DNA of 64,000 bases from the NCBI GenBank assembly GCA_026724425.1, contig JAIUCV010000345.1:62001-126000 (forward strand). The letters run 5' to 3'. The first letter of the stretch is position 1, and each line of letters begins with the position of its first letter. Positions 34,344-46,664 of the stretch are shown here, piece by piece. The translations under genes were made by a program, and so were the position numbers. The notes beneath the pieces were generated by a model. It ran no database searches, had not been told where the DNA came from, and worked only from the letters and a program-made list of their open reading frames with translations. This stretch comes from Erythrophleum ivorense (lineage: Eukaryota > Streptophyta > Magnoliopsida > Fabales > Fabaceae).

Positions 34344-37012
34344 TTAAACACGCCCTTGAAGACAGTCATTATTGGGAGAATAGGAGTGAAGTCCATTACG
34401 ACTGTCGGCCAACATCTGGAAATATGCATGAGGTCCCCAGCCTACATAATACAAGCAAGAAAATTAAAACTAAGCTGCGTATACAATAATCATTCTTTTT
34501 TTTTTCTCTGATAATTTACAATACATTATCATATCGTAAGAAAAGGAAAAACTGTAGACATTAATGTCAATCAAGATGAATGTGTCACAATGACTAGCGT
34601 AGCAGCTGGTGGCAGAATTCCTACTGGTCTAACTCAAAAGAGGTAGTGGGCCATTAAATTGTTTTCCAATAAATTTGCTTACAATCTTGTATTCAATGAT
34701 TTTGTTAACCTACCCCAGAAATTCTCTACAATTGGTTCTTAGCAGGACATCTCATAACTACAGCATGGAGCATAGACATATTCATGTACGACGAATGTTT
34801 TAAAAATCAAAGTTCACATTAAATCAAGATAAAAACGGTAATTCATAGATTAATAATTTAATCATGAATAAATTGGAATCAAATCATTTTTCTCTCTCTC
34901 TCTATATGTAAAATATTTTATAATTAAATTAATATATATTATAAAATAATATTTAAAATAGATATAAATATTTAAAATATAAAAAATAATTAAAATATTT
35001 TACATATGATAATAAATCTACGTAAAATAGATTGAATAATGTTCATAAAATATTATAAATCTCTACTATAGAATGCTAAAATTATATTTTAAACAAAAAT
35101 ATTAAATCGACTAGATTTTTTTATTTTGACCTATTTGATCAATTTTTAATTAGTTTTTTTCTTAGCCAGGCTTTAAGATCTTATACTGGTTCACCAATTT
35201 TTTGATTTGACCTGTTAGTTTGGTTCAATTTTCATAACACTGAATGATTACCATATTTCTTTGGAACACATCTTTAGGTGCTGATAATTAACATATCAAA
35301 CCGTACTACTGATGCAGAAGACATACTAAAAGAAAGAATACAAAACAAAAAGGAAAAGCAGATCACAACAATATCAACGTGTTAAAAATTATAAAAGAAC
35401 AATTCATGGACATACAATCTGTGTCATACGGAGGTGGAAAGAATTGTAAGTAACAGAAGGATGCAACTACTACCCCTGCACAAAAGATACCCAAATAAGA
35501 AACTTCACAGAAAAAGGAGAGGAAAAAAAAAAGTATGATTGAATTTGCAATTGCAAACAAAAGAAAATTACCTAAAAAACCTCCAGCAAACACATCTTGC
35601 CAATGGTGCCAATAATCATCAACTCGAGAGACTCCAACCAGAGCTGCCATGAGGATCGGCAAGAAAACAATACAGAGCTTTGCAATGTGGCCTCTACGAT
35701 CGAATGCCCTAACTTTTCCAGATAGATACCAAGCAAGAAAACCAAGACCAGCAAAAGACCCTGCACATATAAGTGAATCTTTATGAGCTTATAATGTGGG
35801 ATTTTATGAAGCCTATGATAAACTCTTGAATTAGAACAGAAAATTGAAACAATCAATCCCCAGGATAGATCAATGAAACCAAAAATGCAAAATTTCAGGC
35901 CCAACATATTAGTTGAACCACCCAGTCATAAAACCAAGGTTTTATGAAAATTTTAGTCCTTTTGAAGTAGTACGATTATATAAGGACGCTGAGTATTATA
36001 ACATTTTTTCTTGGAAGCTGATTCATCAATGACAACTTCTTATCTCGTGATGTTACTGTAATCCCGAACAACTTATGCTTTGACTTAAACCGTGGATCTA
36101 CTAAACTAATTAAGCATGTATGTAACAATTCTCTGTAGGATTGATCAAAGTACTTACAAGAGGAATGCCCACTTGGAAAGCTTTTGTATCCCTCGTTAAC
36201 AACACTCTTATGTCCAGTACATAGAACATCTCTTGTTGATGGATCAAACACCTGATCATATCATACACCAGTACACCGATGCCATGTATAGTGAGGACAT
36301 TACTAAGCAAAAGCAATATATATCACATGGAAAGGGTGTTAATTAGATAATCTAACTGGTTTACAATTTACAAAATGGTGAACCCACCCCTTTGCCGTCA
36401 GGAAAGCAACGCCAGAAGAAATCTGGACGTGGCCGTCCAATACCGTCTTTAATAGCATCAGTTACAACCGCAGTAATGAGTACAGAATATAGAAGACCTG
36501 AACCCGCATTTGGCAATAAGTAATAAGGCTATGATTAAACCAGAGTGATGAGGAAAATTTTAAAAAAGTTCAGAAATGTACCCAATATAGCGTGGTGGAA
36601 GTCATATACATCTTTTCGAATGAAATAGTAAACAAGAATGACAACAAGTGGCAACAATATCGCTATCACCTGTCCCGAATATTGAAATTCAAGAGTTTAT
36701 CTTTTGAATTTGATCTAGCTAAGCATCAACATAACATGCAATATCAGAATGGTATAAATTTCTTTGAATGAAATGATTCCGGGAAGAGAAACCTACCGGA
36801 ACAGCCCAAAACGGAATTGTATTATCTTTCAATGGAAGTCTCAGGTCTGTCAACATCCACTCTCCAACAAAGCGGTGAAATGGATCTATCACATTCAAAA
36901 TGACATCAATCACCACAAGAAGTAAGAGAATCAACCAGTCACGCATATGTATTCTTGCCACTTTAGCTCCATGTGATCGGATAGTGTGCGCACCCAACTG
37001 AATTTCCGGCAT
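34344..37012 (-). CDS. LPP2: LPP2-type lipid phosphate phosphatase, 7 coding exons, 284 aa
   Basis: Exons in coding order: 37012-36797, 36669-36582, 36497-36388, 36251-36158, 35760-35572, 35475-35416, 34441-34344 (TAA at 34346-34344). All introns are GT..AG and the phases join cleanly to 284 aa, close to plant LPP2 (about 290). The N-terminus MPEIQLGAHTIRSHG is diagnostic for the plant LPP2 group. All three PAP2 catalytic motifs are present: KX6RP at residues 118-126, PSGH at 164-167 and SRX5HX3D at 214-225 (catalytic His 167 and 221). Several hydrophobic segments indicate a membrane protein with about six helices. The family dephosphorylates phosphatidic acid, lysophosphatidic acid and diacylglycerol pyrophosphate, and acts in lipid signalling and synthesis; Arabidopsis LPP2 is linked to ABA signalling. 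Near the end it reads D-C-WGPH where many relatives have D-G-WGPH. An in-frame ATG in the preceding exon (38235-38233) could add five residues (MHKLE). Confidence 0.95.
34442..35415 (-). other. Last intron of the LPP2-type gene
   Basis: This 974-nt intron contains an AT-rich foldback at about 34907-35013 (GTAAAATATTTTATAATTA against AATTAAAATATTTTACATA). No exon is missing here, since the flanking phases join. Confidence 0.7.
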
Positions 37013-38226
37013 TTCTAGCTGGAAATGAAAAGAAGGAAAAAAAAAAAGGGAAAGTAGCAGGAGTCATGTTAGAAATTAAAGAACCAGAAATTAAGGGAAA
37101 TACAGTGAGAGCAAAGACAGATTGGAGTACCTAATGAAGAATTTTCAGAGACAAATACATTTACAGTTACAAAGTGACATTAACAAAACAAAACAAAGCA
37201 AAAATACATTTACAGTTATAAAGTGATCTTAACAAAACAAAACAAAAATCATCTAGCAAAACTAAACAGAACAAAGCAGAAAATAATATGCCTCAACAAG
37301 ACTCACAAATTATCAATTGGTACCAATGAAGTACAAGAGAAGTAAAGAAGATATAGTCTCAGTTCAGAATTATCAAATTGCAACCAAAAAATTCATCAGT
37401 AGGTTCATCAGATCCTATCCATTCTATAAATATATACTTTTGCAACTGAAAACCAAGTGTTTTTTATTTTTTTGGTGGGGGGCGTTCAGTATTGACCTGA
37501 GAAGAAAACTTAAAAACCAACCTCAACTGTAAGTAAAAGTGTAAATCTGCGTAATTTGGAGGGTGAAAATTTTTGCTTCTATGTTTTCCCCAAAGTACCC
37601 CATTTCAGTTTAAAGTCTTGCCTGTTGAAGATCGAAGGAGAAAGGAACCTCCAATTTACACACCAATGTTCATTTTTTTAGTGTTCATGGAACCGAGTGA
37701 TGAACCTACAGGGTTGCTGCAGCTTTTCATTTAATTAGTGTTATAAAATCTTGTGACTTATCCTAATGCATAACAATATGTATATGTATCATTGTCATTA
37801 ACATTAAGCACCATAGCCCATAACTGGCAAGGTTTTATTCCTTTTTTAATAACAATGACAGACAATTTGCAGGGACCGCTTAACATATTGAAGCGAGAAT
37901 CATCGGTAAATTATAGATAGTATGCACTAACTGCCACAGAGGATGACAGAAATTTGTAAATACCAAAACCTGTGGTCAGTTATGTCAGATGGAATTAATC
38001 AACTCGCACACAATGAAAGTAAAAGGCCAGGATTTCTATTCCAAATGTTTTGTTATATTATAATTATAAACAAAAGGAATGAAAGTTAAAAAAACAAAAA
38101 AGGCATAGAACAGAAGAAAGCAAACACGTATTACAGTTTAACTTCTGATAAAAGAAAACTAAACTCAAATAACCGTAAAAAAACTGATAATCATAATTGA
38201 TTTTTTTTTTTTTAAGAAGACCTTAC

Positions 38227-38590
38227 CTTGTGCATACAAATCCAACCCAGCACTAATGTTTTTCTTCCTGCGTTTTCTCAGAAAACGAGCAAATTTTTAA
38301 GAAACAAACACGTGAAGACGCGAGCACAATTAATGAGAAGCACAATGCACACAAGAGAAGAGAGAAATTGAGCAAGCAAGGTACTTACCTGCAGGAAATT
38401 CAAAGAGAGAGATGGAGAAAATGGAAATTCAAGCAGAAGAAAAAGGAGAGTGTGGAAGAAGAAGAAGAGGAAGACTGAAGAGGAAAGGCGTTGGGTTTAA
38501 CGTGGAAATCAAAGAGAGGGAGCAATGGAATATGGAAAATGGAATTTTGATTAAAGGGAGGAAAGCATCTGTTCGCTAATTTGTGGCCCA
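38227..38590 (-). other. 5'UTR exons of the LPP2-type gene
   Basis: Two likely non-coding exons: one ending at the donor after 38389 (CTGCAG then GTAAGTAC), and a 41-nt exon at 38267-38227 between a CAG acceptor and a GTAAGG donor. It joins the coding exon at the acceptor next to 37018. The leader is CT-rich on the minus strand. The small exon holds an ATG in frame with the main start, with no stop between. Transcript ends are not visible from sequence. Confidence 0.7.
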
Positions 38591-38709
38591 CTGTAGTGTG
38601 CCCTGTAGAGGGGAGAAAAGCAATGGAATGAACAGTACCTGTGGGCCAGATAGCGACAAAAAGAAAACTGAAAAGAGAGCAATCAAGTGAAAATTATAAT
38701 GGAGGGATT

Positions 38710-38877
38710 TTAAGTTAAAAATATTATTTTAAATTTTGAAATTTTTTAAAGAAATTTAAAGACTAAATTTAAGATTTTAAATTGTAACCTTTTTTAGTCC
38801 GCTTAAATTTTTGATCTTGAGATTTTTTAGAACAATTTTAAATTTTAAAATTTTTTAATATAAATATTTTTAACTTA
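38710..38877. mobile_element. AT-rich foldback element (family C copy 2)
   Basis: TAAGTTAAAAATATT at 38710-38725 is inverted at 38862-38877 (AATATTTTTAACTTA). The right half closely matches the element at 9248-9413. It lies just upstream of the LPP2 5' exon. Confidence 0.8.
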
Positions 38878-41605
38878 ATATTCATAATTATAATTTTCTC
38901 AAGAATCAAATTTCAATTTTAAATTTTAAAGTAAATTACTTCTTGTAAAAAATTATGAAACTTTTAATTTAGTTTTCTAAGCTTTTGGGAAAAAAAATTA
39001 TAAAATTGTCCATGAATTTAGTAATTATAGCACTCTTTTTTTGTTTAATATTTTATTTGGTTGAATGATATAAATGGAAAAAGAATGTAAAAAGTAGATA
39101 AATGATGGTAGATGGAATACAAAATAATTTTTATTTTTTTATTTTTATAAAAATAATTTAATAGATGAAATAATAATGATAAAAAGATAATAGATATTAT
39201 ACAAATCATATAAAAAAAAGTATATTCATGTCAACCAATTATCAATTTAACAACCACAAAACATATTACTTAGTTATTATTTTGGTGACCATTAAATTAT
39301 TCAATTAAATTCATGTTAGCTTAATAAATGTAAGAGTAAAATCCTTCAATTAAATGAGGAAATTGAAAAACTTTTGTTTGAGGACTAAATTAAAAATTCT
39401 TTAATTTCTTAAAGACAAAAGTATAATTTATTCTAAAATTTAAAATATGCCCGAATTATAAGATAAGATCTGAACTACCTAATCTACTCTTGGATTTTTA
39501 AAAAAAATAATTTTTTTTGTATATGACAACGCCAAAAATGAAATCTATAAAATTAGATTTTTTGCAATTATAAAGTCATGCCGTTGAAAGAAGATGATAC
39601 AAAGGGATGAGAATATATATAAAGTCCAATTCTCTTCTTACCTTCATTCTCTTTTTTTATATATATATTTCTCTTTAATTACACTATATTCAATTAATTT
39701 ATGATTGCAAAATATCCGAACTCAAAATCAAAATATTAACAAAACCCTTCACTCTTCACTTGATCGGATACACATAAAATTTAGTACTTTTGAGAATATT
39801 AATTTATTTTATCATATTTGTTATTTATAAAATTTATTTTATCATCATTATACATATGAAAAAATGGGAAAAATTGTAGTTAGTAAAATTAGATCGGCTA
39901 CACATAATGTTTTTATTTTATTTTTATTTTCTTGAAATCTAATGTTTTCATTAAACTTACATAAACTCAAAATTTTTGTAATAAATATTCTTTTTTCAAC
40001 ATAAGTAAGAATATAAAATAAAACTTTAGCTTAATAACATTAGAATTGTTTCTATGATTGCAGGATGCGACTTCACGTCAAAATAAAAATAAAATCGTAA
40101 GAGTTAAAAAGAAATATACATACCTTCCCATTTATAGGACCACGTTTTAAATGTACTATATTAACGTGAGGAGGTAAATCCCAATTATAAGGTTCAAAAA
40201 AATAACCCTTCTTGTTATAACGGAAAAAAAAGAATAAATTGCACTAATTTCTCCTAAAGTTTTGTTAAATTATATTTGATATCTATTTTATTTCAAAAAT
40301 ATTTTACAACTCCCTTAATATTTGATAAATATAATAAATACCTCGCTTTTAATTTATTTTTTTATCAATGAAATTACATTTTTACACAACTATTGTTTCT
40401 ACCTTGCATCGTGCATAAGCTTTTTCAAAAAGAAAAACAAAATAGGAATAGTGATATTAAAAAAAAATCAAGAGACTATCAAATAGGAAAAAAAAGAAAA
40501 GAAGTAACTGAAAAAAATAACTCAGAACCTTATATATATATATATATATATATCTATATATATATATATATATATCTATATATATATATATATATATTGG
40601 TATGCATCTCTTCCAAAATGAAATTATCTACTTACTTTTACTATTATATTAAAAATAAGATCACATCTTATATTAGACTTTAAAATATCAACTAAGCTAT
40701 TTTTATTATCAATTTCTAATTATGTTATGTAAAAAGTTAATTTCATTAATAGAAAATGAATTAGAAGAGAAATAATTGTGAATTAAATGTTAGATGAGCT
40801 ATGACATATTTTTGAAATAAAATGAATATTAAAGGTAATTTAATTAAACTTTAATCGATATTCATATAATTTAGTTAAAAAAATGTAAGACAACATCTGA
40901 CCACATGGGCTACAAAATATCAATATATACAATTAAGAGTGTTTCCCTCTCCAAACTTTGTTGGGAACTAAATTATGAATTATGCAGAGAGAACAAACAA
41001 TTTGTCTTTTTTTTTTTCTTTTCAAATAGACAGTCAGGGCCAGCTGGAGAAAGGAAGAACAAACTATCATTGACTACAAATAATTTTTCATTTGTAGTGG
41101 ACTGGAATTATTAATTCAAAGATTTTGATTGCAATCTTATGAGCATTTAATTTCATCCACACTCATATTTATATTTATGATGATAATTTCCTCTAACTTA
41201 TCTTTTTCTAAACCACAATATGTGTGTGTGTGTGTGTGTTGTGTTGTGTAAGATCATCACTCCTTAGTTTAACCAAAGTTGAGAAGTCAAAGAGGTGGAA
41301 AAACACAGGGAAAAAGGATGAATTTTACCGTTGGAAAGCAATGATGCTAAGGGGCAAAAAAAAATATTTAACCAAATTCAAAATTTCTTCTCATCTTGTA
41401 TTTACTTAAAATATATTTATTTTCATTTATTGAACGTATATTATTTTTATTTTTTTTTTGTTTGAAAAAAAATTCAGTTCGATCAAATTATCATCTATAA
41501 ATATGAGCATGGATAAAATTAAATGCTCATGAGATTTCAAAAAAGAAGAAAAACAAAAGAAACTAATGTTTCGTGTCATTTGGAGTTGTAGGTTGAAAGA
41601 ACTAA
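38878..41605. other. AT-rich intergenic DNA with microsatellites
   Basis: No gene seen. Contains the AT/TC microsatellite at 40530-40598 and a TG run at 41221-41239. A predicted frame across the former, rich in alternating Y and I, is only the translated repeat. Confidence 0.6.
40530..40598. repeat. (AT)n microsatellite with regular CT interruptions
   Basis: Runs of AT separated by single CT steps at about 40554 and 40576, giving a higher-order period of about 22 bp. Confidence 0.95.
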
Positions 41606-42160
41606 CTTATTTAATTCACCTATTTTAAACAAGCCAAAAATCTTAACTTGGCTCATTAAGCGGGTTAAATGAGTTAATCCATTTAATCTATTAGAGAACT
41701 AGAATGACAAATAGTTTTCATTGCAATAATAGGTATATTGCAAAATCCAAAAAATATCTCAAAAATTTATATCTAGACTTTATACACTTAAAGAACTGAT
41801 TTAAGTTTCTACAATTAAATAAAAATAACTACTTATCTAGTCATCTCATCAAACAAGTAAAATAAAATAAAATGAAATAAGTAATAAATTTTTTTAAATT
41901 TCTTGAAGAAGAGCATTTGAATCTTGTTTTCAAAGGTTAGCTCTTGTAATAATAGTTGAAATATCATCTTAATTCTTAAAATTAGTTTAAAAAATTATAT
42001 AGATTAACTTGTTTAACTCATGGATTAAGTGAGCTAAGCCAATATAATCCTAAAATTATACAAGTTGACAAATTTAAACTCCATCAACTAAAATGATGGG
42101 TTAAATGGGATAGCTTAACAGGTTCAATCTATTTTGATAGCTCTAATTATTTTCGTAAGT
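41606..42160. repeat. Dispersed ~560-bp repeat, copy 1
   Basis: Shares order and sequence with 44070-44615: GAATCTTGTTTTCAAAGGTT, AAAATTAGTTTAAAAAATTA, CATGGATTAAGTGAGCTAAG, and a terminal TTTTGATAGCTCTAA. The copies are direct repeats about 2.45 kb apart. The TTAGAGCT-type ends are suggestive of a non-autonomous hAT-like transposon, but no target duplication was seen. Confidence 0.7.
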
Positions 42161-42539
42161 ATTTTAGTTATATTTTAGCCTTATGAAAATTGTGTATATT
42201 TCATAAAAGAGAGAATGCTTATATAATTTAAGTATCTTTTAAGACAAATGAGAGTAATTTGCTCATAATATTATTATTTATATTTTTGATAAATAAATAA
42301 TTTTTATACAAAATTTAAAATTTAACTCAATCGTAATTTAAAATTAAATCATATGGCTTTGACAAAAAAAATTGTGTGATAATATATAAATCACACTAGC
42401 AATCTTGTTGGAGTAATAAAAATGCGCTCCATGGAAAGTGAATGATTTAGACCACCCAAAAAAAAAAGTAGATTATTGATTAGTTTTTTTTTTTTAATTG
42501 TTGGTAATAACCTCCTAGCTTAACTAAAAGATATATTAG

Positions 42540-42840
42540 TTAAGAGTTGTTTATGATTGATTAGTGATTTCATACACAGCTGGTGAAAGCCCACCAGCTG
42601 GGGATAGTTGCTTGACATCTGTCCATCTTATTTTAATTTGCATAAAATATTATTAATTAAGATTATTTTATAATAAATTTAGAATCAGTTCAATAGCATT
42701 TTAGGAATAATTTTTTCGTGCAGGCCTTTTAGGAACAGCAAGAGTGATTATTGATTTCATCCACCCTTGTCTCATGGTGTATAGTTAGAGCCCACCAACA
42801 ACAATGGATAGTTGCTCAACATATGCCCTCCCTCTAATTT
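42540..42840. repeat. Divergent local duplication (~190-bp spacing)
   Basis: Two related blocks share TGATTTCAT(A/C)CAC, AGCCCACCA and GGATAGTTGCT(T/C)AACAT-like text, at about 42565-42620 and 42750-42815. Old tandem duplication; no gene. Confidence 0.6.
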
Positions 42841-44069
42841 CGCCTTTTGACACACCAATAATTGTTTTAAAAAAATAATTTTAGGCAAAAAAGTTGTATT
42901 TTCTCACAATTATATATATTTTGCAATTGCAGTGTAATTTTTCACAGTTTTTAAAGAAATAAAACAGTCGATAAAGTTACCCAAAATGAATTCTCCAAAC
43001 TCCACAAATGATAGATGAAATAAAATTCTCAATAAAAATTAGAAACCACTGAAATAAAATTATTTTATTTTCTATTATATCGCAAGAATGAACCTTACCC
43101 AAACTCCTCCCCCCCCCCCCCCAACCCAAAAAAAAAAAAAAGGGCAAAACATCTCAGAAGGCTCTTAGAAGCCAATATTCTCATCCTCACTCATCTAAGA
43201 GCTAGCTTGATGGATACTTTTTTTTTTAATTGATCAATAAGTAATTTTAAAATTTTCTATTTAGTTTTATTTCTCTTAATAATATGATATTTACTTTTAT
43301 TTTTCCAAACTTTTAGAGAAGAAAAATATCAGTGGATTAAATTGAAAAACTTTATTGCTAAAGAATCAAATTTTAAAAAAGAGTAATTTTTTAAATACTA
43401 CTTATTAATTTACATTAATTCTAATTGATACACATGTAGAAACATATTTACAGCTCAAAGATTTTAGCATATGTGTGTATATCAAAATTTTAGAAAACTT
43501 GTAATTTCAATTTTGAAGGGAAAAGAGATAATTGGTGACAATCATAATTTGTCGGTCAAAGTCTCGCATATTTCTTCCAAAATAAACAATTGTTAGAGCC
43601 CTAAGAGAGCTAGGGAGGGTCATTATGAATACTCAACTAGATTTTGTAGATAAGAAAAGTAGGGATCCAAAGACCCTTCTCTTATTGGCATGCTTGAATA
43701 TATAGGGCAGTCCCTTAAATCTATCTTTAAATGTTGCTAGATAATTTCGGTGGGTTAAATCGGTCCAATCCAATAATAAAGATAAACTAAATTTATATCT
43801 ATCAGTTGAATGAAGAACACTAAATATGCATAAAGATTTTTCAACGTGGTTTTACAAAATATAATACAAGAAAAGACATTATTAAGCTGGGAAATATCAT
43901 CACATGATATAACTCATTCAATATGATTTTATATTTTACAGACGTGCTCAATTTTCCATTTCTAAGATTAATCAATGATTTCTTACGTTTTTGTCTCTCT
44001 TATTCTCACTTTCGTTATCAGTCCTCCTCATGTGAAACCCACAAATAAAAAAAAAAATGGTTAGAATTC
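42841..44069. other. Intergenic, nothing else recognised
   Basis: AT-rich apart from the homopolymer block. No frames or family matches. Confidence 0.5.
43109..43141. repeat. C-tract followed by A-tract
   Basis: Fourteen C, a short AACCC, then at least fourteen A. Homopolymers like this are unstable in sequencing. Confidence 0.95.
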
Positions 44070-44615
44070 TCAAAGTAAGCTAATCTAACCCGCTTGAGTT
44101 AGCCCATAAAAAAATTTTAAAAAAGTAAATAATATCTATTGCAATAATATTCTCCAAAATTTAAATATTTACCTTAAACAATTAAACCCAAACTTCAAAC
44201 ATTCGAACAACTCTTTTAAATTTGAACAATCAAATAAAAATAACTATTTAACTAACTCTAAACTTACCAAACAACTAAAACAAAGTAAAATAATTGGTAT
44301 AAAAAAAACAAAGTAAAATAAATAATAGAATTCTTCAAATTTGTTTATCAAAGGTATTTAAATCTTGTTTTGAAGGGTTAATTTTTGTACCAATAATTAA
44401 AAAATCATCACAATTTTTAAAATTATTAAAATCAGTTAAAAAATGGATCAAATTATTTAGGTTGGCCCTCTTAACATATGGGTTAAGTGCCTCAGCTAAC
44501 ATAATTGTAAAATTATATAGAGTTGACAAAATCTAAATTTAACCTATCAAAATAATGAGTTAAACAAGCTAATCGGATGAGCTCAAACTTATTTTAATAG
44601 CTCTAACAACTCATC
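44070..44615. repeat. Dispersed ~560-bp repeat, copy 2
   Basis: Direct copy of 41606-42160, with AAATCTTGTTTTGAAGGGTT, ATATGGGTTAAGTGCCTCAG and a TTTTAATAGCTCTAACAAC end. Confidence 0.7.
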
Positions 44616-44699
44616 AAATAATTATCCAAGAAATGTTAATTAACAAACTTAACTAACTATATATATGTGCGCTCCATCTAACAAAAATTTTATACTCGA

Positions 44700-44930
44700 A
44701 CCATCTTTTTTTGCAGATATCTACAATGTTTTAATCATCGCTATGCATATCGCGCCTGTGCTTATGTCCATTGCACAAGAATATCTGTGCGGAGGCACCA
44801 TGCATGTTTGGTTGTGCACGCCTGATGTTTATGAAAGCAGTGATGATGATATCCTCAAAGTAATATAACAATGTTGGCTTCGCGTTTCAGGTCAAGGTTG
44901 AAGGGCAGCATCTCTTACAGAAATAATAAT
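44700..44930 (+). other. Orphan exon-like segment, function unknown
   Basis: GC-richer than its surroundings. A pyrimidine-rich TTTTTTTGCAG (about 44706-44716) is followed by an open frame with balanced composition (contains EYLCGGTMHVWLCT and ESSDDDIL) that ends in a stop at 44866-44868. I do not recognise the protein and find no partner exons on the plus strand. It may be a gene fragment or part of a non-coding transcript. Confidence 0.25.
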
Positions 44931-45049
44931 TAGTTTTGCACTCTTACTCCTTCATTTTTATTTTAGATTTGATTATCAATGAATACCATGGGAGAGGTAT
45001 TTAGTATTCAAATTTTAATGTATATAAAGCGATTTTGTTGACATATGAT

Positions 45050-45760
45050 AATGTAAGCCAGCAGAAACGATGGCTTTGAATTTGTTACAGTGCCGTGTCC
45101 AATGGAAAGATACAGGGGTAACAACTGAAGCAGGCAGAAGGCAGAATTACTGACTTATGTCAAGCAACACTTCTGCTAAGGCAACTCTATTCTCAGTTCA
45201 TAATCAATTTGATCTTCTGCTTGTTCATATAATATACAGATGATGATTCTAAAAGTTGCCAGAAATTCCTATGCCCCTTCCTATTGCTCTCAAATCACTT
45301 CAGCAATTGGGTAGAGTTGGTATTAGGACAAATTATGTAAAAAGCTATCTCAAGAGGTGCGTTAAGTTTAACAGAAGCTCAGGTTTCCAAGGCCAAAGCT
45401 CATACACAGTCAATTAGTGAAGTTCAGCCGAAAGTGCAACTATCCTACGTATGATCTCAAAAACTCTGCTATAAGCTCTTTACGCCAAGAAAAGAGTCTC
45501 CATGACTATACAGGCCTGCGAGCCATGCTATTTCTTTACACTGTTCTAAACCAAGCCTGGAATTGGGAGCAAAGTTTGAAAATCCCAGCAAAGCTCGACC
45601 AGTTTCAACACCAAAAGCTTATCTTCCTCAAGCAGGGACATACTAAACAGTAACTGCAAACTCTAGCCCCACCATCTCACAAACAGAGCAGCAGAGATAG
45701 CATCCTCAGTTTCGCAAAGTAGCTCAAATGCATCACATGATTCCCAGGAATGCTAGTAGC
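45050..45760. other. Moderately GC-rich region, possible 3'UTR, ncRNA or gene relic
   Basis: Composition resembles transcribed DNA more than the flanks do. On the minus strand, 45753-45675 follows an acceptor-like TTTTTGTGCTACTAG and reads through a coding-like stretch (CDAFELLCETEDAISAAL) to a TAG. It lies about 0.9 kb downstream of the THA8-like gene on the same strand. No family recognised. Confidence 0.25.
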
Positions 45761-46182
45761 ACAAAAACCAAAGTTAAAAGAATTTTCAGAGGATATTCAT
45801 ATAGTTTCATACATTTGTAATAATCTACTGTGATATTTTAGCTGGCAAATCATTAGACCTGTTCAAAATGAAAACAACATTGAACTCTAGGATATTCATT
45901 TTTCCAAATTGATTAACTAAGCTATCCTTTCCACTTATTGATCGTATACTATCATTTAAATCAATTTTTTACCCTATCAAACCAACTAACTAGGCTCATC
46001 CATAGCTAGCAAGAATAGCATCTTGACTCCAATATGACCATGCCACATGCCAGAGGACGATAATTGTTAAATTCAACATGACGAAAAGTATAAGCACATA
46101 ACTTAAGGGAATTCACCCCAATGTATTGATCTTGTGTGACAAGCTTGTTCTTGTGTGTGCAACATAGTCTCAAACGCAGTTT

Positions 46183-46255
46183 AAAACTTTTAATTGGGAA
46201 AACAAAAAGACCTAAATTAAAAACTTTTAATTGGGAAAACATAAAGACCTAAATT
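46183..46255. repeat. 37-bp tandem duplication
   Basis: AAAACTTTTAATTGGGAAAA followed by a short A-rich piece and GACCTAAATTAA occurs twice head to tail (46183-46218 and 46219-46255), with one or two differences. Confidence 0.92.
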
Positions 46256-46664
46256 AAGCATTTAAGTATTCCGGACAAGAATGACATTGTCATGCTCCTA
46301 TTTCCAATAACAGAAATAAGTTAATAAATCCCATTTCACACTTATTCTTCAATTAAACATTTTGCATCTATTTTCTCTTTGCCCACCAGTAAAACAGCCT
46401 AATGGTAGCAAACTTGACTATCTTTTTTTCTTTTCTGATTGAAAAAAAAAATGATGATTTGACTGGTTCAATTTGGAATCTATTGACCGCTTATAAATAG
46501 GGCTCAATTAAGAATTTGAAATTCTGAAGGAACCTCTAAATGAATTTCATTCATATTGTACGTAAATGTTCTTGTAGATACCAAGAAAAAACACAATTTA
46601 TGTAGAAGCAAACCTTTCAACACAGTATAATGGAGAGAGGGAAGGGAGAAAATAGGTCCAAACC

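Noticed and set aside
40393..40683. Plus-strand frame of 96 codons
   Set aside because: The core is the translated AT/TC microsatellite and the rest has no coding character.
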